From JAJEAO01 sp963667635 (lineage in GTDB: Bacteria; Acidobacteriota; Vicinamibacteria; Marinacidobacterales; Marinacidobacteraceae): a stretch of DNA of 64,000 nt. The stretch spans positions 3,100,001 through 3,164,000 of the forward strand of contig OZ246946.1 in the NCBI GenBank assembly GCA_965232015.1, read 5' to 3'. The notes beneath the pieces are model-generated. The model did no database searches. It saw only the letters and a list, made by a program, of their open reading frames with translations, and was not told the origin of the DNA. Shown piece after piece: positions 36,314 through 44,675 of the stretch. The first letter of the stretch is position 1; each line of letters opens with the position of its first letter. A program made the translations under genes and the position numbers.

Positions 36314-38785
36314 GTGAGCGCGACCCCGCTCGCTTCGTCGGCGACGGAGGGGTATTCGGGCGAGGACATCCGCATCCTCGAGGGTCTCGAGGCGGTCCGG
36401 GTTCGCCCGGCCATGTACATCGGGTCCACCGGAAAGATCGGGCTGCACCACCTGTTCCGGGAGGTGGTGGACAACAGCGTGGACGAGGCCATGGGGGGCC
36501 ACTGCCGGGAGATCGACATCGTCATCCACGCCGACGGCAGCCTGTCGGTGCGGGACGACGGCCGGGGCATTCCGGTGGATCCGGAGCCGAGCACCGGACT
36601 TCCCGCCGTCGAGGTCGTCATGACCCGGCTCCACGCCGGGGGCAAGTTCGACGCGGACAGCTACAAGTACTCGGCCGGACTCCACGGCGTCGGCGTCTCG
36701 GTCGTGAACGCGCTCGCCACCTGGCTTCGGGTGGAGGTCCGCCGCGGCGGGCGGTTGTTTCGGCAGTCCTACACCCGGGGCGTTCGCGACGCGCCGCTCG
36801 AGGAAGTTCCCGCCGACGTCGCTCCCGACGAGACCGGAACGCTGGTGCGGTTCCTCCCCGACTCGACGATCTTCGAGGAGACCACGGAGTTCGACTTCGA
36901 CCTGGTCGCGCATCGCGTCCGGGAGCTCGCGTTCCTCGTGCGCGGGGTTCGCATCGGGCTTCGGGACGAGCGCGACGGACGGACCGAGGTCTTCCACTAC
37001 GAAGGCGGCATCTCCGAGTTCGTCGCGCATCTGAATCGGAACGACTCCCCGATCCACCCGGAGGTGATCACGTTCGAGGGCGAGGGTTCCGAGTTCGCCT
37101 CGAACGACGGCGGCGGCGCCCACTCCTGCGAAGTGGCGCTCCAGTGGAATCACGGTTACCAGGAAGCGGTTCACTCCTTCGTGAACAACGTGAACACCCC
37201 GGAAGGCGGGACCCACCTCAGCGGAATGCGGGCGGCGCTCACCCGGGCGCTCAACAACTACGCCCAGAACAGCCCCGCCGGCAAGGACCTGAAGAGCCGA
37301 CTCCAGGGCGAGGATGCGCGGGTGGGCCTCACCGCGGTGATCAGCGTGCGGGTCCCCGAGCCGCAGTTCGAGGGGCAGACCAAGACCAAGCTCGGCAACA
37401 GTTGGGTCCAGGGGTTCGTGGACTCGCTGGTGTACGACGAGCTCCAGCGCTTCTTCGAGGAAAACCCCCGGGAAGCCCGCGCCATCGTCATCAAGGCGGT
37501 GGATTCCTTCCAGGCCCGGGAGGCCGCCCGCAAGGCGCGGGACATGGCGCGGCGGAAGGGCGCCCTCTCTTCGACTTCGCTCCCCGGGAAGCTGGCCGAC
37601 TGCCAGGAGCGGGATCCCGCCCGCAGCGAGATCTTCATCGTCGAGGGTGAGTCGGCGGGGGGGTCGGCCAAGCAGGGCCGGGATCGCAGCTTCCAGGCCA
37701 TCCTGCCGCTGCGAGGGAAGATCCTGAACGTCGAGAAGACGCGGCTCGACCGGATGCTGGAGAACGAAGAGATCCGCGTCCTGATCTCGGCGCTCGGGGC
37801 CGGACTCGACCCGGAACTCGACCTCGAAACCCTGCGCTACCACTCGGTCATCATCATGACCGACGCCGATGTGGACGGCTCCCACATCCGCACCCTGCTC
37901 CTCACCTTCTTCTTCCGGAGGATGCGGGCGCTGGTGGACGAAGGCCACCTCTACATCGCCGAGCCCCCGCTCTATCGCGTCATCCACCCCAAGCGGTCCC
38001 GGCTTCCCGACCGGTTCTTCCTCACCGACCGCGAACTCGACGCCTACCTGCTCGAGCGGTCGGCTGCGGTCCGGGAAGTCGAAGTCGGCGGGCGCCGCTT
38101 CCGCGGTCCCGATCTGCTCGACGCCGCCCGTCGGCTCGCCCGGATGCGCGATCGCCTCGACTCGCTCGGTGCGCGCGGCTACCCCCGTCAGCTCGTTCTG
38201 TGGATGCTCCAGGAGCGTCGCGGGAGCGAGGTCACCGTCTCGCGGGACGTGATGGAGGAATTCGCCCGGCGGTTGACGAACAGCGGCGCTCCGGCGCGGG
38301 TCTTCGAGGACGAGGACGGCTCGGGACGGTTCGGGATCGAGCCCGCGGCCGCCGAGGACGGTCCCGCCTTCAGCCGGCGCCTCGGCGCGGCGTTCCTCGA
38401 TCGGGCCGAGATGGCCCATCTCCAGACGCTCTACGAACGGGTGCGCGGCTTCGACGAGCCGCCGATCCGCGTGTTTCGGATCGGGTCGGGCGACCGCCGG
38501 ACGCTCGAGACCGAGATATCCACGACTGGCGGGCTTCTGGATCACCTGCAAACGAGCGCCAGCAAGGATCTCCGGATCCAGCGCTACAAGGGTCTGGGGG
38601 AGATGGACGCCGACGAGCTGTGGGACACGACGATGGACCCGGCGGCGCGGAGCCTCAAGCAGGTGCGGGTGGAGGACGACCTCGACGCGCGGGAGCTGTT
38701 CCGGACCCTGATGGGGGATCAGGTCGAGCCGCGCCGGGCGTTCATCGAGAAGAACGCCCTGAACGTGGCCAACCTGGATGTCTGA
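36314..38785 (+). CDS. gyrB: DNA gyrase subunit B
   Basis: This 823-residue protein has the GHKL ATPase: IRILEGLEAVRVRPAMYIGS, VVDNSVDEAMGGHC, the ATP lid and SAGLHGVGVSVVNAL. The transducer domain follows, then the TOPRIM domain IFIVEGESAGGSAKQGRDR and IIMTDADVDGSHIRTLLL. The C-terminal YKGLGEMDADELWDTTMDP contacts GyrA. GTG 36314 is preceded by GGAG about 8 bp upstream and starts just before the conserved region. The C-terminal ALNVANLDV is followed by the stop and by two further copies of its coding sequence in the spacer. Confidence 0.97.
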   Translation: MSATPLASSATEGYSGEDIRILEGLEAVRVRPAMYIGSTGKIGLHHLFREVVDNSVDEAMGGHCREIDIVIHADGSLSVRDDGRGIPVDPEPSTGLPAVEVVMTRLHAGGKFDADSYKYSAGLHGVGVSVVNALATWLRVEVRRGGRLFRQSYTRGVRDAPLEEVPADVAPDETGTLVRFLPDSTIFEETTEFDFDLVAHRVRELAFLVRGVRIGLRDERDGRTEVFHYEGGISEFVAHLNRNDSPIHPEVITFEGEGSEFASNDGGGAHSCEVALQWNHGYQEAVHSFVNNVNTPEGGTHLSGMRAALTRALNNYAQNSPAGKDLKSRLQGEDARVGLTAVISVRVPEPQFEGQTKTKLGNSWVQGFVDSLVYDELQRFFEENPREARAIVIKAVDSFQAREAARKARDMARRKGALSSTSLPGKLADCQERDPARSEIFIVEGESAGGSAKQGRDRSFQAILPLRGKILNVEKTRLDRMLENEEIRVLISALGAGLDPELDLETLRYHSVIIMTDADVDGSHIRTLLLTFFFRRMRALVDEGHLYIAEPPLYRVIHPKRSRLPDRFFLTDRELDAYLLERSAAVREVEVGGRRFRGPDLLDAARRLARMRDRLDSLGARGYPRQLVLWMLQERRGSEVTVSRDVMEEFARRLTNSGAPARVFEDEDGSGRFGIEPAAAEDGPAFSRRLGAAFLDRAEMAHLQTLYERVRGFDEPPIRVFRIGSGDRRTLETEISTTGGLLDHLQTSASKDLRIQRYKGLGEMDADELWDTTMDPAARSLKQVRVEDDLDARELFRTLMGDQVEPRRAFIEKNALNVANLDV

Positions 38786-39180
38786 GGAGCGCTGCGGGGC
38801 GCCGGCCGCCGGGTCGTGTCGCTCGGTGCCGGCCCCCCACCGGGAGAACTGGTGGAGTCCGGCGCTCCATGAAGCCCTGAACGTGGCCAACCTGGATGTC
38901 TGAGGAGCGCCGCAGAGCGCCGGCCGCCGCCCGTTCTCCCGGCCCGTTCTCGCGGTGGGGGCGGGGGCCGGCTTGGTCGGGCCGCCGGTGGGATGGTGCG
39001 TCGTGTCGCTCGGTGCCGGCCCCCCACCGGGACAACTGGTGGAGTCCGGCGCTCCATGAAGCCCTGAACGTGGCCAATCTCGATGTCTGAGGAGCGCTGC
39101 GGGGCGCCGGCCGCCGGGTCGTGTCGCTCGGTGCCGGCCCCCCACCGGGAGAACTGGTGGAGTCCGGCGCACCGGCTGAC
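38756..39180. repeat. Three direct repeats made from the gyrB 3' end and a dispersed core element
   Basis: The gyrB-gyrA spacer is built of three units beginning GCCCTGAACGTGGCCAA at 38756, 38874 and 39061 (lengths ~118, 187 and 120 bp). Each holds the last codons of gyrB (ALNVANLDV-stop), a GGAGCGC stretch, the CCCCCACCGGGAGAACTGG core (one mismatch in unit 2), and the half palindrome GGAGTCCGGCGC. Unit 2 carries an extra ~69 bp with a degenerate inverted core. Units 2 and 3 no longer encode anything upstream of the tail. The 65-codon frame inside (38896-39090) is derived from the repeats, not a gene. Confidence 0.85.
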
Positions 39181-41844
39181 ATGACCGCCGGCAACGGCGG
39201 CCTCCCGGATCCCGGCTCTCTCGGCGGGCGCGCGCGCTTCCGGCGCGTCGAGCACATCGAAGCCGAGATGAAGCAGTCCTATCTGGACTACGCCATGTCG
39301 GTGATCATCGGGCGGGCGCTCCCCGATGTGCGGGACGGGCTGAAGCCCGGTCAGCGCCGGGTGCTGTACGCCATGTACCGCGAGGGTCTGCTGCCCTCGC
39401 GGCCCTGGTCCAAGTGCGCCGGAATCGTCGGCGAGGTGCTCAAGAAGTACCACCCCCACGGCGACCAGTCGGTGTACGACACGCTCGTCCGGCTCGCCCA
39501 GAGCTTCAACCTCCGCCACCCGATGATCGACGGGAAGGGGAACTTCGGCTCGGTGGATGGCGACCCGGCGGCCGCCTATCGCTACACCGAAGCCCGCCTG
39601 ACGCCGTTCTCCACCGCGATGATGGAGGACATCGACCGGAACACGGTTCCGTTCGCCCCCAACTTCGACGGCCGCACCAACGAGCCGCAGGTTCTCCCGA
39701 CGGTCGTGCCGAACCTGCTCGTGAACGGTTCCGACGGGATCGCGGTGGGGATGGCGACCAAGATCCCGCCCCACAACCTGCGCGAGGTCACCTCCGGGCT
39801 GGTGTACCTGATCGAGAACCCGGACCGTGACGATGAGGACCTCGAGATCGGTCTGCTCCATCGGGTGCCCGGTCCCGACTTCCCCACCGGCGGCCGGATC
39901 CACGGGCGTCACGGAATCGTCTCCGCCTACCGGACCGGACGCGGCGTGATCCAGGTCCGCGCCGTCTGCGACTTCGAGACGACCCGCACCGGCGGCGACC
40001 GCATCGTCGTCAGCGAGATCCCCTACCAGGTCAACAAGGCGCGGCTCATCGAGAAGATCGCCGACCTGGTGAAGGACAAGCGCATCACCGGCATCTCCGA
40101 TCTGCGCGACGAGTCCGACCGGCGCGGCATGAGGATCGTCATCGATCTGAAGCGCGGCGAAGAGCCGCAGGTCGTCCTGAACAACCTCTACCGGCACACC
40201 GCGCTCCAGAGCTCGTTCGGCATGAACCTGCTCGCCATCTCGGGGGGTCGGCCGCGGCGCTATTCGCTGCTCGCCATGCTGCGGGACTTCCTCGCCTTCC
40301 GGCGGCAGGTGGTGCGCCGTCGGGTTCGGTTCGAGCTCGAGCGGTGCGAGCAGCGGCTGCACCTCCTCGAGGGCCTCGCCGCCGCGGTGGATCGGCTCGA
40401 CGAAGTGATCGAGTGGATCCGGAGTTCTCCGAATCCGACGGCGGCCCGCGAGAAACTGCAGCGCGAACTGCGTCCCCGCCGCCGTCTTGTGGACCGGGCA
40501 CTCCTCGTGCGCGCGGGTGCGGAGCCGGAGACCGAGGGGCTCTCGGAGACCCAGGCCCAGGCGATCCTCGATATGCGGCTCCAGCGGCTCACCCAGATGG
40601 AGCGGGACAAGATCGAGAAGGAGATCGCCGGTCTCGAAGAGCGGATCGGCGACCTCTCGGGCATCCTCCGCAGCCCGGCGCGCATTGACGCCATCGTGCG
40701 CGAGGAGGCGGAGGCGGCGGCGAAGAAGTACGGCGACGATCGCCGCACCGAGATCGCCGACGAGGCGTCCGATCTCACCATCGAGGAGCTGATCCCGGTG
40801 GAGGACATCGTGATCTCGGTGACCCAGGCTGGCTACATCAAGCGGACCCCGCTCGACGACTACCGGGCGCAGTCGCGCGGCGGCAAGGGGCACTCGGGCG
40901 CGGGGATCCGCGAGGGCGACGCCATCCGGGACCTCATCGTCGGCAGCACCCACTCGAGTCTCCTCTTCCTGACCGACGAGGGAGTGGCTTACCGCCTCAA
41001 GGGCTACGAGTTGCCCGAGGGGGCGAAGGCGGCTCGGGGCCGCGCCATCGTGAACCTGCTCCGCCTTCCGGCCGAGCGCAAGATCGTGGCGGTCCTGCCG
41101 CTGCCCGAAGGCGTGGAGAGCGGGAAGGAGACCGAGGGCCAGTTCGTGCTCACCGCGACCCGCAACGGCCTGGTGAAGCGGACGCGGTTCGAGCTCTACG
41201 CGAATCTCCGCGCCACCGGCCTCCGCGCGGTGCTGGTGCGGGAGGGGGACGAACTCCTCGCCGCCGCGCTCACCAGAGGCTCCGCCCACGTCGTTCTGAC
41301 CACGCGGGACGGGTGGGCGATCCGGTTCCGGGAAGACGAGGCGCGGCCGATGGGACGGGTCTCCGGTGGCGTCAAGGGGATCAGCCTCCGCCCCCGCGAC
41401 GAGGTGGTCAGCCTGGTCGTCGTGAACGAGGGGGAGGCCTCCTCCGGATCGCTCCTCACGGTCACCCGCCGCGGCTACGGGAAGAAGAGCCAGCTCAGCG
41501 AGTACCGGTTGCAGGGGCGCGGCGGGCAGGGCCTCCGGAACATCAGCAAGGACGGCCGCAAGCGGAATGGACCGGTGGTGGCGACGGTCTGGGTCCGCTC
41601 CGGCGACGAACTGCTCCTGATCACCGCCGGGGGCAAGGCGGTGCGCACCCGCGCCGACGACTTCCGGGTCGTCGGGAGAAACACCATGGGGGATCGGGCC
41701 CTTCGGGTCCGGCCCGGCGACGAGGTCGTGGCGGTGTCCCGGATTCCCGAGGCCGAAACCGACGACGCCGTGGATCCAGCCGGCAACGGGGCGGCGTCCC
41801 AAGCCGCAGCGAGCGAGCCGACCGGGAACGGAGAGCTGGAGTGA
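39181..41844 (+). CDS. gyrA: DNA gyrase subunit A
   Basis: This 887-residue protein has the breakage-reunion domain: YAMSVIIGRALPDVRDGLKP, HPHGDQSVYDTLVRLAQS and FGSVDGDPAAAYRYTEAR, with the catalytic tyrosine at 135. The six-bladed C-terminal DNA-wrapping domain includes the GyrA-box-like RGGKG (in DDYRAQSRGGKGHSG), marking it as gyrase rather than ParC. The residue equivalent to E. coli Ser83 is glutamine (Q96), a position known for quinolone resistance; D100 matches Asp87. ATG 39181 is chosen because the longer frame from 39121 runs into repeat-derived sequence. It lies 395 bp after gyrB. Confidence 0.96.
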   Translation: MTAGNGGLPDPGSLGGRARFRRVEHIEAEMKQSYLDYAMSVIIGRALPDVRDGLKPGQRRVLYAMYREGLLPSRPWSKCAGIVGEVLKKYHPHGDQSVYDTLVRLAQSFNLRHPMIDGKGNFGSVDGDPAAAYRYTEARLTPFSTAMMEDIDRNTVPFAPNFDGRTNEPQVLPTVVPNLLVNGSDGIAVGMATKIPPHNLREVTSGLVYLIENPDRDDEDLEIGLLHRVPGPDFPTGGRIHGRHGIVSAYRTGRGVIQVRAVCDFETTRTGGDRIVVSEIPYQVNKARLIEKIADLVKDKRITGISDLRDESDRRGMRIVIDLKRGEEPQVVLNNLYRHTALQSSFGMNLLAISGGRPRRYSLLAMLRDFLAFRRQVVRRRVRFELERCEQRLHLLEGLAAAVDRLDEVIEWIRSSPNPTAAREKLQRELRPRRRLVDRALLVRAGAEPETEGLSETQAQAILDMRLQRLTQMERDKIEKEIAGLEERIGDLSGILRSPARIDAIVREEAEAAAKKYGDDRRTEIADEASDLTIEELIPVEDIVISVTQAGYIKRTPLDDYRAQSRGGKGHSGAGIREGDAIRDLIVGSTHSSLLFLTDEGVAYRLKGYELPEGAKAARGRAIVNLLRLPAERKIVAVLPLPEGVESGKETEGQFVLTATRNGLVKRTRFELYANLRATGLRAVLVREGDELLAAALTRGSAHVVLTTRDGWAIRFREDEARPMGRVSGGVKGISLRPRDEVVSLVVVNEGEASSGSLLTVTRRGYGKKSQLSEYRLQGRGGQGLRNISKDGRKRNGPVVATVWVRSGDELLLITAGGKAVRTRADDFRVVGRNTMGDRALRVRPGDEVVAVSRIPEAETDDAVDPAGNGAASQAAASEPTGNGELE

Positions 41845-41887
41845 CGGGAGGCGGGCGCCATACGCCGGCGGCCCGGGGAGGCATGGC

Positions 41888-42619
41888 ATGGAGAGGATGA
41901 GACGAAGCGAGGCGCGACCGGTTCGGCGTCCCCGGACGGTCGCGGCGGCGTGGTTGGCGACCCTCGGGCTCGCCGCCTGTTCCGGAACCCCCGAGGAGGC
42001 GTTCGTCTCCCAGTTCTTCCGGGCCATCGCCCAGGGTGATCGCGCCACCCTCGCCGCCGTGTCCCTGGTTCCGTTCCCCGCGGAGCCCCCGGCATCGTGG
42101 ACGCTGGTCGAGGTCTCGCCGGAAACCGCCGGCCCCTATCGGGTGCCGGCCCTCCGCGAGGAGGAGCAGCAGGCCACCCGCCGCCGGGATGACCAGTTCC
42201 AGGAGTTCTCCGCCTTTCGCAGCGCCAACCAGGAAGCTCTCCGGGAGATCGCCGAGCGCCGCGACGCGAGACCCGACGCGAACTTCTCGGGCCGGCTCGG
42301 CCGCATCGAGGCCGAGTGGGAGACCCACCGCGAGGAGCGCCGCATGGTGCGGGAGGCGCTCGCCGAGGCCCAGATGGCGCTCGATGCGGAACGTCGCCGC
42401 GCCCAGCGCAGCCTCGACCGGGAAGCGCCCGTGGACTACCTCACCGGCTCCGTCGTCGTCAGGGATCTGATCGTCGAGGCGGACGGCGTGCGTTACCGGT
42501 TCACCCTGATGCGTTACGACCTCGTGAACCAGTTCGACGACCCGGTTCCGGCCCGCTGGCTGGTGACCTCCATCGAGCCGGCGGACGGCGCGTCCGGCGC
42601 CGCCCCGGACGAGCCGTGA
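41888..42619 (+). CDS. Hypothetical lipoprotein preceding pyrE
   Basis: This 243-residue protein has a basic start and lipobox (VAAAWLATLGLAAC). It continues with EEAFVSQFFRAIAQGDRATL, a helix typical of Lumazine-binding/NTF2-like lipoproteins. A charged coiled-coil middle follows (QFQEFSAFRSANQEALREIA). The C-terminal part (GVRYRFTLMRYDLVN) may be a beta-sheet. Two close ATGs lie behind GGGGAGG; 41888 is about 7 bp from it. The stop overlaps the pyrE GTG as GTGA, so the two are probably cotranscribed, but no link with pyrimidine synthesis is evident. The family is not recognised. Confidence 0.7.
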   Translation: MERMRRSEARPVRRPRTVAAAWLATLGLAACSGTPEEAFVSQFFRAIAQGDRATLAAVSLVPFPAEPPASWTLVEVSPETAGPYRVPALREEEQQATRRRDDQFQEFSAFRSANQEALREIAERRDARPDANFSGRLGRIEAEWETHREERRMVREALAEAQMALDAERRRAQRSLDREAPVDYLTGSVVVRDLIVEADGVRYRFTLMRYDLVNQFDDPVPARWLVTSIEPADGASGAAPDEP

Positions 42620-43179
42620 GCGTCATGTCCGACCGCGACGCGCTCGCAGCCATCCTGCGCCGCAACTCGTTGAAATTCGGTGAGTTCCGTCTGGCTCACG
42701 GGGGCATCTCGAGCGTGTATCTGGACGCGCGGTTGACCGTCATGCGGCCGGACGCGGTCGGGCTCCTGGGACGGGTCCTCCTCGATGCGATCGACCGGGA
42801 GGGCTGGTCTCCGGTCGCGGCCGGAGGGCTCGCTGCCGGCGCGGTCCCGCTCGCCACGGCGCTCGCGGGAGCTGCGGGCGAAGCGGGGCGCGACATCGCC
42901 GGGTTCTTCGTGCGCAAGGAGGAGAAGGCGCACGGGCGCGGGCGCCTGGTCGAGGGCGTCGAAAACGCCGCCGGACCCGCCGTCATCCTCGAAGACACCG
43001 CGACGACCGGCCGCTCCACGCTCCTCGCGGTGGAAGCGGCCCGCGCCGCCGGTTTCGAGGTCATCGGAGCCCTCACGCTGGTGGACCGCGAGATGGGGGC
43101 GACCGAGCGCCTCGAAGCCGTCGGCATCCCACTGGCGGGGGTGTTCCGCCTCGCGGATCTGACCGCTCGGGCAACGTAG
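42616..43179 (+). CDS. pyrE: Orotate phosphoribosyltransferase
   Basis: This ~187-residue type I phosphoribosyltransferase has the PRPP-binding motif AVILEDTATTGRSTL (VIxEDxxTTGxS). Its N-terminus is FGEFRLAHGGISSVYLDAR, with KEEKAHGRG supplying the flexible-loop lysine. It converts orotate and PRPP to OMP. GTG 42616 overlaps the lipoprotein stop as GTGA; an internal ATG lies at 42625. It is the last gene of the plus-strand run before convergent gene 43247-44608. Confidence 0.93.
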   Translation: MSVMSDRDALAAILRRNSLKFGEFRLAHGGISSVYLDARLTVMRPDAVGLLGRVLLDAIDREGWSPVAAGGLAAGAVPLATALAGAAGEAGRDIAGFFVRKEEKAHGRGRLVEGVENAAGPAVILEDTATTGRSTLLAVEAARAAGFEVIGALTLVDREMGATERLEAVGIPLAGVFRLADLTARAT

Positions 43180-43180
43180 A

Positions 43181-43200
43181 GCCCGGTCCACCGCCCGGGC
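43181..43200 (+). terminator. Candidate terminator hairpin after pyrE
   Basis: GCCCGG-TCCACCG-C-CCGGGC forms a six-base-pair stem, immediately downstream of the pyrE stop codon. No U-run follows; in this GC-rich genome a hairpin alone may terminate or need Rho. Confidence 0.4.
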
Positions 43201-43217
43201 GGAAACCGCCGTCGCCG

Positions 43218-43231
43218 CCTGCTTCGGCAGG
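43218..43231. terminator. Candidate terminator hairpin with UUCG-type loop between convergent genes
   Basis: CCTGC-TTCG-GCAGG is a 5-bp perfect stem closed by a TTCG tetraloop, followed by TTCGTTCCC. It lies in the 67-bp gap between convergent pyrE and the caspase-like lipoprotein, so it may serve both. Confidence 0.5.
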
Positions 43232-43246
43232 TTCGTTCCCGAGGCT

Positions 43247-44608
43247 CTACCGGCGCCTCCCCCACCAGTCCGGGTGCGGCATCGTCATTCCATTCTGCAC
43301 TCGGCGCCAGTCGAAGAAATCCCGGTTGTCGGCGCTGTGGGCGATGGTGTCGTGAAAGAGAGCGATCAAGCTCCCATCCGCTCCGGCGCTCTGGAGGAAT
43401 GCGAGGAGATCCTCCGCGCCCTCCCAGGGCTCGCGCGTCCTGGCGAGGAACGGGATGAACTCAGCCGCAAACGGCTCGAAGTTCTCGCACGAGTACAGAT
43501 AGAGCGCTTGCTGATGCCGCTTCTCGACCAGGTCCTCGCGCCCGTACTCCCATCTCGTGTTCAGGAGGTCCACGCGACGCACGAGTACATCCGACAGGGT
43601 CGGTGATTCCTCGAAGAAGCGGTGGTATTGCTCCTCGTAGTGGGTCTCCAGGAACTTCTCGCTCGTCCAGTCCGTGAACTCGAACCCGCCCTGAACCAGG
43701 TCCGACCCGACGTAGTACTCCGCGTACTGACAGAAGTTCGTGAGGTCTTCATAGCCGCCCTTGTTGCACTGACTTCCCATGTCGATGACCCCCAGACGAC
43801 GTCCGAGCAAGGAAGTCCAGTGGTCGAGGAAGCGGTCCGCATCCTCGTACACCATCAGGTACTCGAAGAGCCGCCCACCGGGCGCGCCGTGCCCATGGAA
43901 CCCCAGGTGGTGATTCGCGTCGGGATAACGAGCCACCAGGTGGCTGGCGATGTCCTGAAACGACTCTCGGAGGAAGCGCGTCGTGGCCGGGGTCGAGAGC
44001 TCGCCTTCCGGAGGCGCCGGGAAACCGGGAAACTCCAGAACCCGGAAACTCTCCCGACGGGCGGTCCATTCTTCCGGCGACAGGTCGAAGTTCAACGTCC
44101 CGTGCAGGATTCCGTCCGAACGCTCCCCGTAGAGGTCATTGGGGAACTCGTACAGGTGAACTGCGCCGTAGTCCAGCCAGATCACGGCTTCGAAGTACTT
44201 GAGGTGGGGGCTCTCGCGGGTGTGGATGTTCTTGCTCCAACCGTCGAAGTTGGTCAGGAAGGGAGCCCAATCGTCGTTGACGCGGGTCACGTGGAGCATG
44301 ATGTTTGGCGGGGGCCCGGTGATCTCCGGCTCCTCCGAGGGTTCGGGGGCCGGCTCCGCCGGGGGTGCGGGGGCCGGCTCCGCCGGGGGTGCGGGGGCCG
44401 GCTCCGCCGGGGGTGCGGGGGCCGGCTCCGACGGCGCGGGAGGCATGGGCGACGGGGTGGGCGTGGAGCCTTCCTCGGTGCAGGCCACCAGCAGGAGAGC
44501 GGCTGGAACGAGGGCGACCAGCCCCGCCGGGATGCGCTTGCGGTCCCCACGACCGGCGGGTGAATTGGGGCCGGGCCGGTTGGCGCGAACGGGCGGTCCG
44601 AGACGCAT
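43247..44608 (-). CDS. Lipoprotein with a possible caspase/clostripain-like (clan CD) peptidase domain
   Basis: This 453-residue protein has a lipobox (ALVPAALLLVAC). A repeated proline-rich linker of three AEPAPAPP units follows. A globular domain from ~100 contains HHLGFHGHGAPGG (His near 236) and LGVIDMGSQCNKGGYEDL (Cys near 280). A histidine followed ~45 residues later by a cysteine after a hydrophobic strand is the layout of caspases, gingipains and clostripain. The pattern resembles peptidase family C11. It likely acts on the cell surface or in the periplasm. The family assignment is by motif only. The stop is convergent with pyrE. Confidence 0.6.
   Translation of the reverse strand: MRLGPPVRANRPGPNSPAGRGDRKRIPAGLVALVPAALLLVACTEEGSTPTPSPMPPAPSEPAPAPPAEPAPAPPAEPAPAPPAEPAPEPSEEPEITGPPPNIMLHVTRVNDDWAPFLTNFDGWSKNIHTRESPHLKYFEAVIWLDYGAVHLYEFPNDLYGERSDGILHGTLNFDLSPEEWTARRESFRVLEFPGFPAPPEGELSTPATTRFLRESFQDIASHLVARYPDANHHLGFHGHGAPGGRLFEYLMVYEDADRFLDHWTSLLGRRLGVIDMGSQCNKGGYEDLTNFCQYAEYYVGSDLVQGGFEFTDWTSEKFLETHYEEQYHRFFEESPTLSDVLVRRVDLLNTRWEYGREDLVEKRHQQALYLYSCENFEPFAAEFIPFLARTREPWEGAEDLLAFLQSAGADGSLIALFHDTIAHSADNRDFFDWRRVQNGMTMPHPDWWGRRR
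44346..44429. repeat. In-frame 24-bp tandem repeat (three and a half copies)
   Basis: The 24-bp unit GGGGCCGGCTCCGCCGGGGG-TGCG recurs from 44346 to 44417 with a partial copy to 44429. On the minus strand it encodes AEPAPAPP, the linker between lipid anchor and catalytic-like domain. The copy number can be expected to vary. Confidence 0.8.
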
Positions 44609-44675
44609 CGCAGTGCTCCTCCGTGGTTTCCGCTCATCTTCTCACGCTCGCGCGGTGCTTCAACCGGAAAAGCGC

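Noticed and set aside
38896..39090. 64-residue frame between gyrB and gyrA ending in ALNVANLDV
   Set aside because: It is composed of repeat units and the copied gyrB tail; no independent gene features.
38756..39180. Possible CRISPR array in the gyrB-gyrA spacer
   Set aside because: The repeats are long, contain a coding tail, number only three, and the intervals are not spacers; no cas genes are nearby.
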